Assembly: GCA_016790165.1 (NCBI GenBank)
Contig: JAEUPL010000008.1
Location: 62,001 to 126,000 of the forward strand
Direction: 5' to 3'
From: Burkholderiales bacterium
Lineage (GTDB): Bacteria; Pseudomonadota; Gammaproteobacteria; Burkholderiales; Casimicrobiaceae
DNA length: 64,000 bases
The position numbers and the translations under genes were made by a program. The notes beneath the pieces are model-generated. The model saw only the letters and a list, made by a program, of their open reading frames with translations, was not told where the DNA came from and did no database searches. Shown here one piece after another: positions 41,788 through 50,535 of the stretch (its first letter is position 1; each line of letters starts with the position of its first letter).

Positions 41788-42629
41788 GTACCCCCGCTAG
41801 CCGTGACGCAAGCACTCCGGCGCTCGAGCTGATCGACGTGCGCAAGCGCTTTGGCAAGACTGAAATTATTCGTGGGGTCAATCTGTCGGTAAAGCGTGGA
41901 GAACGCGTCGCCGTGATTGGCCCAAATGGCGCTGGCAAGAGCACGCTGTTCAATCTCGTGAGCGGTCGTTTTGCACCCACCTCGGGCAGCATCCGTCTGC
42001 ACGGCGAGAGCATCCTTGGCAAAGCGCCCTACGAAATCAGTCGCAGAGGTTTGGCACGCAGTTTTCAGATCACAAACATCTTCCCGCGTCTGTCGGTATT
42101 TGAAAACCTCCGCTGCGCTGCGCTCTACGCGAGTGGGCAGAAATACAGCTTCTGGAAACCGCTGTCCCGTCTGGACGACCTGAATGACCGCACGGAGGCG
42201 CTGATGGCCTCCATTGAGTTGAAGCGTCGTCGAGACGTTCCCGCCTCCTTGTTGACGTACTCCGAGCAGCGGGCACTTGAAGTTGGAATCACCATCGCCG
42301 GGGGCGGCGATGTGATTCTGCTGGACGAACCCACGGCCGGCATGAGTCACTCCGAGACGGATCGTTTCGTCCATCTGATTCGCACGGTGACCACCGGCAA
42401 GACGCTGCTGACGGTGGAACACGACATGGGGGTGGTCTTCGGTCTGGCCGACCGCATTGCCGTGCTGGTGTACGGCGAGGTGATCGCCTTCGATACGCCC
42501 GAGCGTGTGCGCGCCGACCCGAAGGTGCAGGAAGCCTACCTTGGCGCGGTGCTCGCGGCCGACGCGTCGAGCCAGACGCCGGCCGACGGTGACGGCAGCG
42601 GAGCTGCCCCGAGGGCAGGAGTGCATTGA
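41784..42629 (+). CDS. livG: Branched-chain amino-acid ABC ATPase LivG
   Basis: 281 aa from ATG 41784 (ATGA overlap with livM). Walker A GPNGAGKST at 46-53, LTYSEQRALEVGI as the C-motif region, Walker B VILLDEPTAGMSHSE, H-loop VEHDMGVVF. The N-terminal LELIDVRKRFGKTEIIRGVNLSV is typical. Energises uptake together with LivF; operon position fourth. Confidence 0.93.
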   Translation: MSTPASRDASTPALELIDVRKRFGKTEIIRGVNLSVKRGERVAVIGPNGAGKSTLFNLVSGRFAPTSGSIRLHGESILGKAPYEISRRGLARSFQITNIFPRLSVFENLRCAALYASGQKYSFWKPLSRLDDLNDRTEALMASIELKRRRDVPASLLTYSEQRALEVGITIAGGGDVILLDEPTAGMSHSETDRFVHLIRTVTTGKTLLTVEHDMGVVFGLADRIAVLVYGEVIAFDTPERVRADPKVQEAYLGAVLAADASSQTPADGDGSGAAPRAGVH

Positions 42630-43372
42630 TGAACACGACGTCAATGACATCCGCGTCGTCGGTACCGGGTGAAGTGGTGTTGGACGTGCGTGACTTGCAC
42701 GCGTTCTACGGCAAGAGCCATATCCTGCAGGGCGTGAACCTGAATGTTCGCGCAGGTGAGATCGTCGCTTTGCTCGGACGCAACGGCGCGGGGCGTTCGA
42801 CCACCGTCAAGGCGATCATGGGCATGGTCGACAACCGCGGCGAGGTGCTCTGGCGAGGGCGCAATCTCATCGGGCTGAAAGCCTACGAGGTGGCGCATCT
42901 CGGCTTGGGCTACGTGCCGGAAAGCCGCGACATCTTCCCAAAACTCACCGTACACCAGAACCTCATGCTCGGTGAAAAATCCGGCAAGGCCGGCAGCCGG
43001 TGGTCGTTTGACGACATGTACCGGATGTTCCCGCGGCTGCGCGAGCGTCAGCACGTCGAGGCGGGTGTGCTCTCCGGGGGCGAGCAGCAAATGCTGACAC
43101 TGTGCCGCACACTGATGGGCGACCCCGATCTGATCATGATCGACGAACCGACCGAAGGGCTCGCTCCGGCGATCGTTCAGCTTGTGGCGGAATATCTGAA
43201 AGAGCTCAAACGGCGCGGCATCAGCGTGGTGCTCGTCGAGCAGAAGCTGGCCATCGCGCTTGAAATTTCTGACCGCGTCTACGTGATGGGTGACCGCCGC
43301 ATCGTGTTCGAGGGCACCCCGGCAGAACTCAAGGCGGATGCCAGTATTCGCAAGGAGTGGCTGGAGGTCTGA
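42629..43372 (+). CDS. livF: Branched-chain amino-acid ABC ATPase LivF (Walker A Arg variant)
   Basis: 247 aa from ATG 42629 (TGATG junction). The phosphate loop reads GRNGAGRST at 50-58, so the normally invariant lysine is Arg56. The rest is normal: VPESRDIFPKLTVHQNLMLG, LSGGEQQML, LIMIDEPTEGLAP, LVEQKLAIAL. Arg at this position is, to my recall, found in some LivF-like proteins of betaproteobacteria; whether it hydrolyses ATP normally is unclear, and LivG could supply the active site. Ends the operon, convergent with the DUF1631 gene. Confidence 0.92.
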   Translation: MNTTSMTSASSVPGEVVLDVRDLHAFYGKSHILQGVNLNVRAGEIVALLGRNGAGRSTTVKAIMGMVDNRGEVLWRGRNLIGLKAYEVAHLGLGYVPESRDIFPKLTVHQNLMLGEKSGKAGSRWSFDDMYRMFPRLRERQHVEAGVLSGGEQQMLTLCRTLMGDPDLIMIDEPTEGLAPAIVQLVAEYLKELKRRGISVVLVEQKLAIALEISDRVYVMGDRRIVFEGTPAELKADASIRKEWLEV

Positions 43373-43414
43373 GGCGCTCGCCGTTGGCCTCGCCGCAGCG
43401 TTGGGCGTAGCGTT

Positions 43415-45676
43415 CTACCCGGGCGAGGGCGAGGTCGGAACGGCGCGTGCGCCGCCCGTCTGCGCGGCCTTCAGCAATTTGGCCACCATGTACTCCAGCT
43501 TGTTCGAAGCTGAAGTATTGGCAAACGCGCAGTACTTTCGATTGTGGCTCAGCCAGATGAGTTGAACCAGGGCCCGCCGCTGCTCAACGGTGATCTCCCA
43601 CCAGTCGCCGACACGCAACGCATTGGCGGCGGCCAGATCGCCCGGCGGGATGTCGGCGCCATCACCGGCGAATTGCGGCACGACGAACAACTCGGGCAGG
43701 GTTGTGCTGCCGTGCACGGACGTCAGCAGGCACTGCCGCACTGGCGCCATCAGGCTGTGCAGTTCTTCGTTGTCGAGCACGGTGCCGTCGAGTGTGCGCG
43801 CCATATCCGCGAGCAGGGTCTCCGCCGCGGCTGGGGTGCGAGATGGCGATGCCGCCAGCGCTGGATCGAACCATGCCGTCAAACGATCAAGCAGCGTCAG
43901 GCTTTGTTGCCAGGCGGTGCCACCAGGCTCGGTGCGAACTGCTGTCACAATCAATGCGTGACGTAGCGCCATGTCGAGGGCACGCAGGACGGGACGGGGC
44001 AATTTTCGTCCGGACAGCTTCGTGCGGAGGGCATCTGCGACACGCTCGCGTGCATCACGAATGCGCTGGCGGCCTTCAAGCGCTTCCTGATAGCGCTGCA
44101 CCCGTTGGCGACGTAAATGTCGCAAGCCGTCCACGTCCCGTTCGAGTGTGGCGAGGATGGTGTCGACGGCGGCGGGCTCACGCTCTACGGCGTCGTCCAG
44201 ACGATCCAGTAGCCCCGACACCGCATTGGCAGTTTTTGGTTCTATGAACCGACCCTGATCGTCGCAGCCGCTGGCGTATTCCCCCAGCAGCGAAACCAGT
44301 CTGGACGCAACGCCGGTGCTGCCGCCGCGCAGACCGTCACGCTGTGCGGTGACCAGCTTCAAGAGCGGTCGTTCCGCGCGCGCGAGCAGGGCGTCAACCT
44401 CGGCGCTCGCGGCGTGACGGGCACGCGCGGTGGCCGTCAGGTCGCCGACCGTGGCGAGGCGTGCGGCAATGTCGGCGGGGATGTGCGCCGCTCGACCAGC
44501 CGTCCGGGTTGCCAACGCGCGCTGCACGACAACGGTGATTGGCTCGAGCGCACCGTTGACGCGCTGCCGTGACGTTCCTGCGGGCGCGAGTGACCGTATC
44601 GCCGCCAGTACCTCGGCAGGGGAGGCATCGGTGGCTGCGGAGTGCGGAGGCGCAGAGGCGGTAGCCGCGACCGAGGTGGCGGGCGGTGGCGTACCCGTGC
44701 TGAACGCAAGCGGTGCGAAGTCAAGCGAGGGGAGCGCAGCGCCGGTGGGCGATGGCGCGGCAGCGGCGGTGGATGGTATCGGTCGAGTTGCCGCGGGCGT
44801 CGAAATTGGCGGCACGTCGATCAGCTCGAGCGACAAGCCCCCGCTAGGTAACCCCGGCGTAGCGGCAGCAATGTGCGGCGCGGGCGCCCGCGCCATCGCA
44901 GGCCGAGGCGTACCGGGCACCAAGGACGGGGCGGCTGGCGGCAGGACCGCGCGCGTCATCGGAATCGTGGCTAGCGTCCGCTTCAGTGTGGCGAGATATC
45001 CGGGGCCGTTGCCCATCAACGACTGCAGTAGCACGCGGTCCATCGCCTGCCGCGCGGAGTCGGCAAGCTTGATCTGCTGGAAGCTTTCGCGAAAGCCGTG
45101 GCAGATGATTTCCAGCCCGTAGGGGTTGTTGGCTCGCGTCACCGGTGCGCCAACCAGCGCGCCGAAGAGCCGACCGACCTCGTCGAGCACGCCGGCCACC
45201 GGCGTCTCTACGGTGCTGAACCCGTTAGGCAGCGGCATCGTCTCGTTTTCCTCGCCTTCGGCCATCAGCGACAGCCCGCGGCGTGCGCCGTCGGAGGCGC
45301 CTGGCGGTGCTGGAAAGTCCTGCGCGCGTTGCAGCATGCGGCGAACGAGTGCGTCTCCGGCGGGTGCCTTTGCCGCGCTGAGCGCTTCCCAGCTATCGCC
45401 CAAGGCGGAGCGCTCGACAAAATCCTTGGTCGTTGCCAGCACCTCGCGCACGGACACTTGTCCACGGTCGATCACTTCGCTCCAGGTTGCGCGTAAGAAT
45501 TGCTCAAGCGCGCGCTCGCAGTCGCGGCGTACCGTCTGCGCCTGCTCCGGTGAAACCTGAGCAACCAGCAGTGAATCGGCGGTGGTGCCCTGCGCCAAAG
45601 ACCCGTCCAACGCGAGGGGGCTGCTCGCCGCAGGGGGGCCGATCTTGCTCGGCGTAAATTCGAGGCTGTCAGTCAT
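43415..45676 (-). CDS. DUF1631 family protein
   Basis: 753 aa. A long helical protein with Ala/Pro-rich linkers (about 240-380) and a conserved C-terminal domain: ANALRVGDWWEITVEQRRALVQLIWLSHNRKYCAFANTSASNKLEYMVAKLL, diagnostic of DUF1631 (PilZ-like beta barrel). The N-terminal third (about 20-230) is the other conserved block (RDCERALEQFL; NPYGLEIICHGFRESFQ). Often misannotated as thymidine phosphorylase. Cytosolic, role unknown, possibly c-di-GMP-related. Monocistronic between the liv operon and a thioesterase. Confidence 0.85.
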   Translation of the reverse strand: MTDSLEFTPSKIGPPAASSPLALDGSLAQGTTADSLLVAQVSPEQAQTVRRDCERALEQFLRATWSEVIDRGQVSVREVLATTKDFVERSALGDSWEALSAAKAPAGDALVRRMLQRAQDFPAPPGASDGARRGLSLMAEGEENETMPLPNGFSTVETPVAGVLDEVGRLFGALVGAPVTRANNPYGLEIICHGFRESFQQIKLADSARQAMDRVLLQSLMGNGPGYLATLKRTLATIPMTRAVLPPAAPSLVPGTPRPAMARAPAPHIAAATPGLPSGGLSLELIDVPPISTPAATRPIPSTAAAAPSPTGAALPSLDFAPLAFSTGTPPPATSVAATASAPPHSAATDASPAEVLAAIRSLAPAGTSRQRVNGALEPITVVVQRALATRTAGRAAHIPADIAARLATVGDLTATARARHAASAEVDALLARAERPLLKLVTAQRDGLRGGSTGVASRLVSLLGEYASGCDDQGRFIEPKTANAVSGLLDRLDDAVEREPAAVDTILATLERDVDGLRHLRRQRVQRYQEALEGRQRIRDARERVADALRTKLSGRKLPRPVLRALDMALRHALIVTAVRTEPGGTAWQQSLTLLDRLTAWFDPALAASPSRTPAAAETLLADMARTLDGTVLDNEELHSLMAPVRQCLLTSVHGSTTLPELFVVPQFAGDGADIPPGDLAAANALRVGDWWEITVEQRRALVQLIWLSHNRKYCAFANTSASNKLEYMVAKLLKAAQTGGARAVPTSPSPG

Positions 45677-45724
45677 GCGTGCGTGGGGAGCGGGATAAAA
45701 ACATCATCGGGTGGCTGGGCCAGG

Positions 45725-46171
45725 CTAACCGCCGCAGTCGGGCGACGCGACGTTGGGTGTCAGAAAAGTCTCACATTTTGCACGGATGTCAATTGGAATG
45801 GGCACGGCGTACAGCTTTTCTCCATCGCGCTTGCAGAACGCCCTGATCTCTGTGCCCTCGCAGAGTAACGTTTCACCGCGCATGACCGTGTGTTGCATCA
45901 CGAAGGTCTTGCTGCGCCACTCCGTGACGTCGGTGTGGATCTGCAACGACTCGCCGTAGGTCGCCGGTCGCAGGAAGCGGGTATTGATCTCCAGTAGCGG
46001 CGTACCGATGATCCCCGTCGTCTTGACCAGCTCCCGCCACGGCAACACACCCTGAGTCACAAAGTAGTGCAGCGACGCGCAATCCATCCAGCGCGAAAAA
46101 TTGGGAAAAAAGACGATCCCGGCCGGGTCGCAATCGCCAAAGTGAACGTCGACGTTGAAAACGGTTTTCAT
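45725..46171 (-). CDS. Acyl-CoA thioesterase, 4-hydroxybenzoyl-CoA thioesterase-like
   Basis: 148 aa hotdog-fold protein. The catalytic aspartate is in GDCDPAGIVFFPNFSRWMD (position 15), the signature of the 4HBT group. INTRFLRPATYGESLQIHTDV and MQHTVMRGETLLCEGTEIRAF are typical strands. It hydrolyses an acyl- or aroyl-CoA. Divergent from the beta-oxidation cluster, 240 bp apart. The exact substrate is unknown. Confidence 0.88.
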   Translation of the reverse strand: MKTVFNVDVHFGDCDPAGIVFFPNFSRWMDCASLHYFVTQGVLPWRELVKTTGIIGTPLLEINTRFLRPATYGESLQIHTDVTEWRSKTFVMQHTVMRGETLLCEGTEIRAFCKRDGEKLYAVPIPIDIRAKCETFLTPNVASPDCGG

Positions 46172-46315
46172 AAAGGCAAACGATAGCGGAAAGCGGTGTC
46201 AGGCGGCGTCGGCGATTGACTGTCCGCGCCCCGCGTCGCCAGCTTGAGTGGTCGCTCCAAACCGTAACCGACCGATGGTGCGGCGTGGCAACGGACGTAA
46301 ACTCGCTGTCCAAGA

Positions 46316-46384
46316 GGTCAGGTGACGACGTGCGCCACAGGCGCGTGATCGCTCAGTCACCCGAAGCGGGTGTCCGACCTGACC
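46316..46384 (+). promoter_or_regulatory. Long nested hairpin in the leader of the FadJ-like gene
   Basis: GGTCAGGT (46316-46323) pairs with ACCTGACC (46377-46384), enclosing GTGAC/GTCAC and a perfect GCGCC-ACA-GGCGC (46332-46344). It ends 8 nt before GGAGG. Could be an attenuator or operator; it could also be a repeat element. Confidence 0.45.
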
Positions 46385-46410
46385 GCAATTTCCTGGAGGC
46401 TCTTTCCCAA

Positions 46411-48504
46411 ATGACTACCCGCTACGAAGTACGCGATGGCGTTGCCATCCTCACGCTCGACAATCCGCCGATGAATGGCCTGTCCTACGCCCTGCGTGTG
46501 GCGTTTGCGGACGGTCTCGACAAAGCCAACGCGGATGCGACTGTCAAGGCGATCGTTGTGACGGGCGCCGGCAAGGCGTTCTCCAGCGGCGCCGACATCA
46601 AGGAATTCGGCACACCGAAAGCCATCGCCGAGCCGAATTTGCTGTCGCTGATCCGCGCCTGTGAGCTGTCGAACAAACCAATAGTCGCTGCAGTGCATAG
46701 CGTGGCGATGGGGGGCGGTCTTGAGCTCGCGCTGGGCTGCCACTACCGCGTCACGGCGCCGGGGGCGAGCATCGCGTTGCCGGAAGTCAAGCTGGGCCTG
46801 ATCCCCGGCGCGGGGGGCACACAACGCCTGCCGCGTGTTTTGGGCGTGGAAGCGGCGCTCAACATCATCGTGTCGGGCGAACCCGTCAAGAGCGAGTTCA
46901 TCGCGAGCTTCCCCGGCCAGAAACTGTTTGACAAGGTCATCGAGGGCGATTTGCTGGCCGGGGCGATTGCCTACGCCAAGGAAAAGGCCGACGTGCGGCC
47001 CTTGCCGCTGGTACGCGACCTGAAAGTAGGGCACCCGGAAGCGGATGCCTACTTCAAGTTTGCGCTGAACACCGTCGCCGCGATGGCCAAGAATTTCCCG
47101 GCGCCGAAGAAGTGCGTTGAGGCGGTGCAGAACGCAACGCGGATGAAGTTCGATGACGGCATGAAAGCCGAGCGCGAAATCTTCATGAACCTCATGTTTA
47201 CGCCGGAATGCGTCTCGTTGCGGCACCTGTTCATTGCCGAGCGCGCGGCGTCGAAGATCCCCGATGTGCCAGAAGACACCAAAGTTCGTGATGTCAAGAA
47301 AGTCGGCGTCATCGGTGCGGGGACCATGGGCGGTGGCATTGCGATGAATTTCCTCAACGCCGGGGTTCCGGTCGTCGTGCTCGAAATGAAGCAGGAAGCT
47401 ATTGAAAAAGGCTTCGGCGTCATCCGCAAGAACTACGAGGCACAAGTCGCGAAGAAGAAGCTCAAGCAGGAAAAGCTCGATGAGCGCATGGGCCTGCTTT
47501 CCAGCACGCTCGACTACGCTGACCTGAAGGACTGCGACCTCATCATCGAGGCTGTATTCGAGGAAATTGGCGTCAAGGAGAAAGTCTTCCAGGCGCTCGA
47601 CGCCGTGGCGAAGCCGGGTGCAATCCTTGCGTCGAACACCTCTACGCTGGATGTGAACAAGATCGCGAACTTCACCCAGCGTCCGCAGGACGTGGTTGGC
47701 ATGCACTTCTTTTCGCCGGCCAACGTGATGAAGCTGCTCGAAGTGGTGCGTGGTGAGAAGACGGCCAAGGACGTGCTGGCCACGGTCATGGCAATCTCGA
47801 AGAAGATCAAGAAAGTGGCCGTGGTGTCCGGTGTGTGCGACGGCTTTATCGGCAACCGCATGATCGAGCAGTACGGCCGTCAGGGCGGCTTCCTGCTGGA
47901 AGAGGGCTGCACGCCGCAGCAGGTGGACAAGGCTGTCGAGAAATTCGGTTTCGCGATGGGCCCATTCCGCATGGGTGATCTCGCGGGCAACGACATCGGC
48001 TGGGCGATCCGCAAACGCCGCTATGTCGAAAAGCCGAATCTTCGTTACAGCAAGACGGCCGACCTGCTCTGCGAGATGGGGCGCTTCGGCCAAAAAGTCG
48101 GCAAGGGGTGGTACGACTATCAGCCCGGCAAGCGCGATGCGATCCCGAACGCCGAAGTCGAGGCGATGATTGCCAAACACCGCGAATCGCTGGGCATCAC
48201 GCCGCGCAAGATTTCTGACGACGAGATCGTGCACCGTCTGGTGTTCTCGCTGGTGAATGAGGCTGCGCACATCCTTGAAGAAGGTATCGCCAACAAGGCC
48301 AGCGATATCGACATCGTCTACATCTATGGCTACGGCTTCCCTGTGTATCGCGGTGGTCCGATGAACTACGCCAATCAGGTCGGCCTGTTCAACGTGGCGC
48401 AGATGATGAAGAAGTTCCAGCAGAACCCGCTCGACGACGCCAAGTTCTGGGAGCCGGCACCGCTGATCAAGAAGCTCGTGGCCGAAGGCAAGAGCTTTAG
48501 CTGA
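46411..48504 (+). CDS. Fused enoyl-CoA hydratase / 3-hydroxyacyl-CoA dehydrogenase
   Basis: 697 aa from ATG 46411, with GGAGG 11 nt upstream; the frame extends to 46216 but that leader includes the hairpin and is not conserved. Crotonase domain 1-190: [10 protein letters not shown] oxyanion-hole region, Glu105 and Glu125 ([18 protein letters not shown]). NAD-binding GAGTMG at 302-307, then [33 protein letters not shown] and [10 protein letters not shown]. FadB/FadJ-type trifunctional size; does two successive beta-oxidation steps. Heads the fatty-acid cluster with the thiolase next. Confidence 0.95.
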   Translation: MTTRYEVRDGVAILTLDNPPMNGLSYALRVAFADGLDKANADATVKAIVVTGAGKAFSSGADIKEFGTPKAIAEPNLLSLIRACELSNKPIVAAVHSVAMGGGLELALGCHYRVTAPGASIALPEVKLGLIPGAGGTQRLPRVLGVEAALNIIVSGEPVKSEFIASFPGQKLFDKVIEGDLLAGAIAYAKEKADVRPLPLVRDLKVGHPEADAYFKFALNTVAAMAKNFPAPKKCVEAVQNATRMKFDDGMKAEREIFMNLMFTPECVSLRHLFIAERAASKIPDVPEDTKVRDVKKVGVIGAGTMGGGIAMNFLNAGVPVVVLEMKQEAIEKGFGVIRKNYEAQVAKKKLKQEKLDERMGLLSSTLDYADLKDCDLIIEAVFEEIGVKEKVFQALDAVAKPGAILASNTSTLDVNKIANFTQRPQDVVGMHFFSPANVMKLLEVVRGEKTAKDVLATVMAISKKIKKVAVVSGVCDGFIGNRMIEQYGRQGGFLLEEGCTPQQVDKAVEKFGFAMGPFRMGDLAGNDIGWAIRKRRYVEKPNLRYSKTADLLCEMGRFGQKVGKGWYDYQPGKRDAIPNAEVEAMIAKHRESLGITPRKISDDEIVHRLVFSLVNEAAHILEEGIANKASDIDIVYIYGYGFPVYRGGPMNYANQVGLFNVAQMMKKFQQNPLDDAKFWEPAPLIKKLVAEGKSFS

Positions 48505-48521
48505 TTGCTGCGCAATCAGCA

Positions 48522-48611
48522 GGACGGAAGACGAAGGACGAATGACGAAGTAGGGTGATTGACGAGCCGGTTCGGCGCTGCTTTGCGTCAATCGTCATTC
48601 GTCTCTCCGCC
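48522..48611. repeat. Long inverted repeat of GACGAAGGACGAATGACG type upstream of the thiolase
   Basis: The left arm 48522-48547 shares the 19-mer AGACGAAGGACGAATGACG with the element before lysC. The right arm contains CGTCAATCGTCATTCGTCTC. GATTGACG/CGTCAATC extends the pairing. A separate hairpin, GCTGATTG-CTG-CGCAATCAGC, covers the end of the preceding gene at 48500. Confidence 0.7.
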
Positions 48612-48650
48612 TTGCCCGCCAAGCCGACAAAAGAATTCAGGAGAAATCAC

Positions 48651-49826
48651 ATGACCGATGCAGTAATCGTAAGCACCGCCCGCACCCCGCTTTGCAAGAG
48701 CTGGAAGGGCGCCATGAACATGACGCACGGCGCGACCTTGGGCGGCCACGCCATCGAGCATGCCGTCAAGCGCGCGGGCATTGACCCGGCCGAGGTGTAC
48801 GACGTGATCATGGGCTGCGCCAATCCAGAGGGTGCGACCGGCTGGAACATCGCGCGCCAAGCGGCGCTGCGCGCTGGATTGCCCGATAGCGTCTCAGCGA
48901 TGACCGTGAATCGCTTTTGTTCGTCGGGTTTGCAGACGATCGCGATGGCGTCGCAACGCGTGATTGCCGGCGAGGCCGACGTTTTCGTCGCCGGCGGCGT
49001 CGAGTCCATCTCCTGCGTGCAGCAAGAAATGAATCTGCACATGTTCAAGGACTCGTGGCTCGACAAGAACAAGCCCACGATCTACTGGAACATGATGCAG
49101 ACCGCGGAGAACGTCGCCAAGCGCTACAACATGCCGAAAGAGCGCATGGATCGCTTCGGTGCCGAGAGCCAGCAAAAGGCCGCCGCCGCACGCGCTGCGG
49201 GCAAGTTTGCCGATGAGATTGCACCGATCACCGTCACCGCAGGCGTGGCCGATCCGAAGACCGGCATGACGACCAAGCAAGTGACCGTCGAGCACGACGA
49301 AGGCATTCGCGAAGGCACTACCTACGAGGCGGTTGCCGGCATCCGCACGGCAGTCCCCGGCGGTGTGGTCAGCGCAGGCAACGCCTCGCAGTTCAGCGAC
49401 GGCGCGGGCGCCGTCGTTGTGATGAACGGCAAGCTCGCGGAGCAACGCGGCCTCAAGCCGCTCGGCATCTTCCGCGGCTTCGCCGTCGCCGGCTGCAACC
49501 CCGACGAAATGGGTATCGGCCCGGTGTTCGCCATCCCGAAAGTGCTCAAGCAATTGGGCCTCAAGATGGAAGACATTGACCTCTGGGAACTCAACGAGGC
49601 GTTCGCGGTGCAAGTGCTTTACTGCGCCGACACGCTGGGCATCCCGATGGACAAATTGAATGTCAACGGCGGGGCGATTGCGGTGGGCCACCCGTACGGC
49701 ATGAGTGGACAGCGCCTGGTCGGCCACGCCCTGATCGAAGGCAAGCGCCGCGGCGCCAAGCTCGTTTGCGCGACGATGTGTATCGGCGGCGGGATGGGGG
49801 CGGCCGGCATCTTCGAAGTCGCGTAG
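48651..49826 (+). CDS. Acetyl-CoA C-acyltransferase (3-ketoacyl-CoA thiolase)
   Basis: 391 aa from ATG 48651, with AGGAG upstream. Thiolase II family: catalytic Cys90 ([14 protein letters not shown]), His347 in VGHPYGMSG, Cys377 ([14 protein letters not shown]). FadA-like rather than biosynthetic PhaA by the phrase [15 protein letters not shown]. Releases acetyl-CoA in the last step of the pathway started by the fusion protein upstream. Confidence 0.94.
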   Translation: MTDAVIVSTARTPLCKSWKGAMNMTHGATLGGHAIEHAVKRAGIDPAEVYDVIMGCANPEGATGWNIARQAALRAGLPDSVSAMTVNRFCSSGLQTIAMASQRVIAGEADVFVAGGVESISCVQQEMNLHMFKDSWLDKNKPTIYWNMMQTAENVAKRYNMPKERMDRFGAESQQKAAAARAAGKFADEIAPITVTAGVADPKTGMTTKQVTVEHDEGIREGTTYEAVAGIRTAVPGGVVSAGNASQFSDGAGAVVVMNGKLAEQRGLKPLGIFRGFAVAGCNPDEMGIGPVFAIPKVLKQLGLKMEDIDLWELNEAFAVQVLYCADTLGIPMDKLNVNGGAIAVGHPYGMSGQRLVGHALIEGKRRGAKLVCATMCIGGGMGAAGIFEVA

Positions 49827-49857
49827 GCCGGCCTTCGCCAGAGGAGGCGGAAAATCC

Positions 49858-50310
49858 ATGGCAGAACCCGCGCCGGTGACCGTGTCGGCTGACGAGTTTC
49901 TGGCGATGGGGCGCAAGGTTCTTGCCGATCAGCCGTTCAGCGTGCTGCTCGGCGCGGAGCTCAGTGCCCTGGCGCCGGGCCGCGTCACGCTTGAGCTGCC
50001 GCTGCGCGACGCACTGAAGCAGCAGCACGGTTTTGCCCACGGCGGTGTTGTGAGTTATCTCGCCGACAACGCGTTGACCTATGCGGGCGGCACAGCGATG
50101 CGCGTGCCGGTGGTCACGTCCGAGTTCAAGATCAATTACACACGGCCTGCCGTGGGTACGCGCCTCATCGCCCGCGCTGAGGCCATCGCGGTGGGGAGCT
50201 CGCAGGCCGTATGCCGTTGCGACGTCGTTGCTCTCACCGCTGATGGATCGGAGAAGCTGGTCGCAACGGCGCAGGGCACGGTTGCGAAGCTTGGGGAGAG
50301 CAAGGCGTGA
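49858..50310 (+). CDS. PaaI-type acyl-CoA thioesterase
   Basis: 150 aa hotdog-fold protein, with GAGGAGG 10 nt upstream. The motif QQHGFAHGGVVSYLADNALTYAGG carries the conserved HGG and catalytic Asp, and SEFKINYTRPAVGTRLIARA is the next strand. Probably releases CoA from dead-end or medium-chain intermediates. Lies 31 nt after the thiolase. Confidence 0.9.
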   Translation: MAEPAPVTVSADEFLAMGRKVLADQPFSVLLGAELSALAPGRVTLELPLRDALKQQHGFAHGGVVSYLADNALTYAGGTAMRVPVVTSEFKINYTRPAVGTRLIARAEAIAVGSSQAVCRCDVVALTADGSEKLVATAQGTVAKLGESKA

Positions 50311-50381
50311 CGCGATGTCGACCGCGCCGGTTGCGACCGGGTGCGTCACCCGGATCATGGCGCCCGCGGAGTGGCCAGAAA

Positions 50382-50499
50382 CAGCTTTTTGGCGCGAACG
50401 ACTTCCCAGTGGTCGTTTCAAGCCGATTTCTTTACGAGTCGACTTGGCGAAAATTGATTCGGTAACGACGGTGGAAGCGTCGCTGTAGGCAGAAAGCCA
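50382..50499. repeat. 118-bp inverted-repeat element, copy 2
   Basis: It begins CAGCTTTTTGGCGCG; the centre is GTC|GAC at 50440/50441; the right end reads AGAAAGCCA in place of AGAAAGCTG. AACGACTTCCCAGTGGTCGT is the left inner palindrome. It fills the gap up to ATG 50500 of the acyl-CoA dehydrogenase gene. Confidence 0.8.
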
Positions 50500-50535
50500 A
50501 TGCACAAACCGAATTTCGCAGAACGGAGGCTTCGA

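Noticed and set aside
46216-46410. Longer N-terminus for the FadJ-like protein
   Set aside because: It would translate the nested hairpin, the residues are not conserved in the family, and the crotonase domain begins at the ATG at 46411.
46357-48591. 744-aa reading frame on the minus strand
   Set aside because: It is the antisense shadow of the FadJ-like gene, whose plus-strand product has every catalytic motif; the minus product has no recognisable domain and a His/Arg-rich composition.
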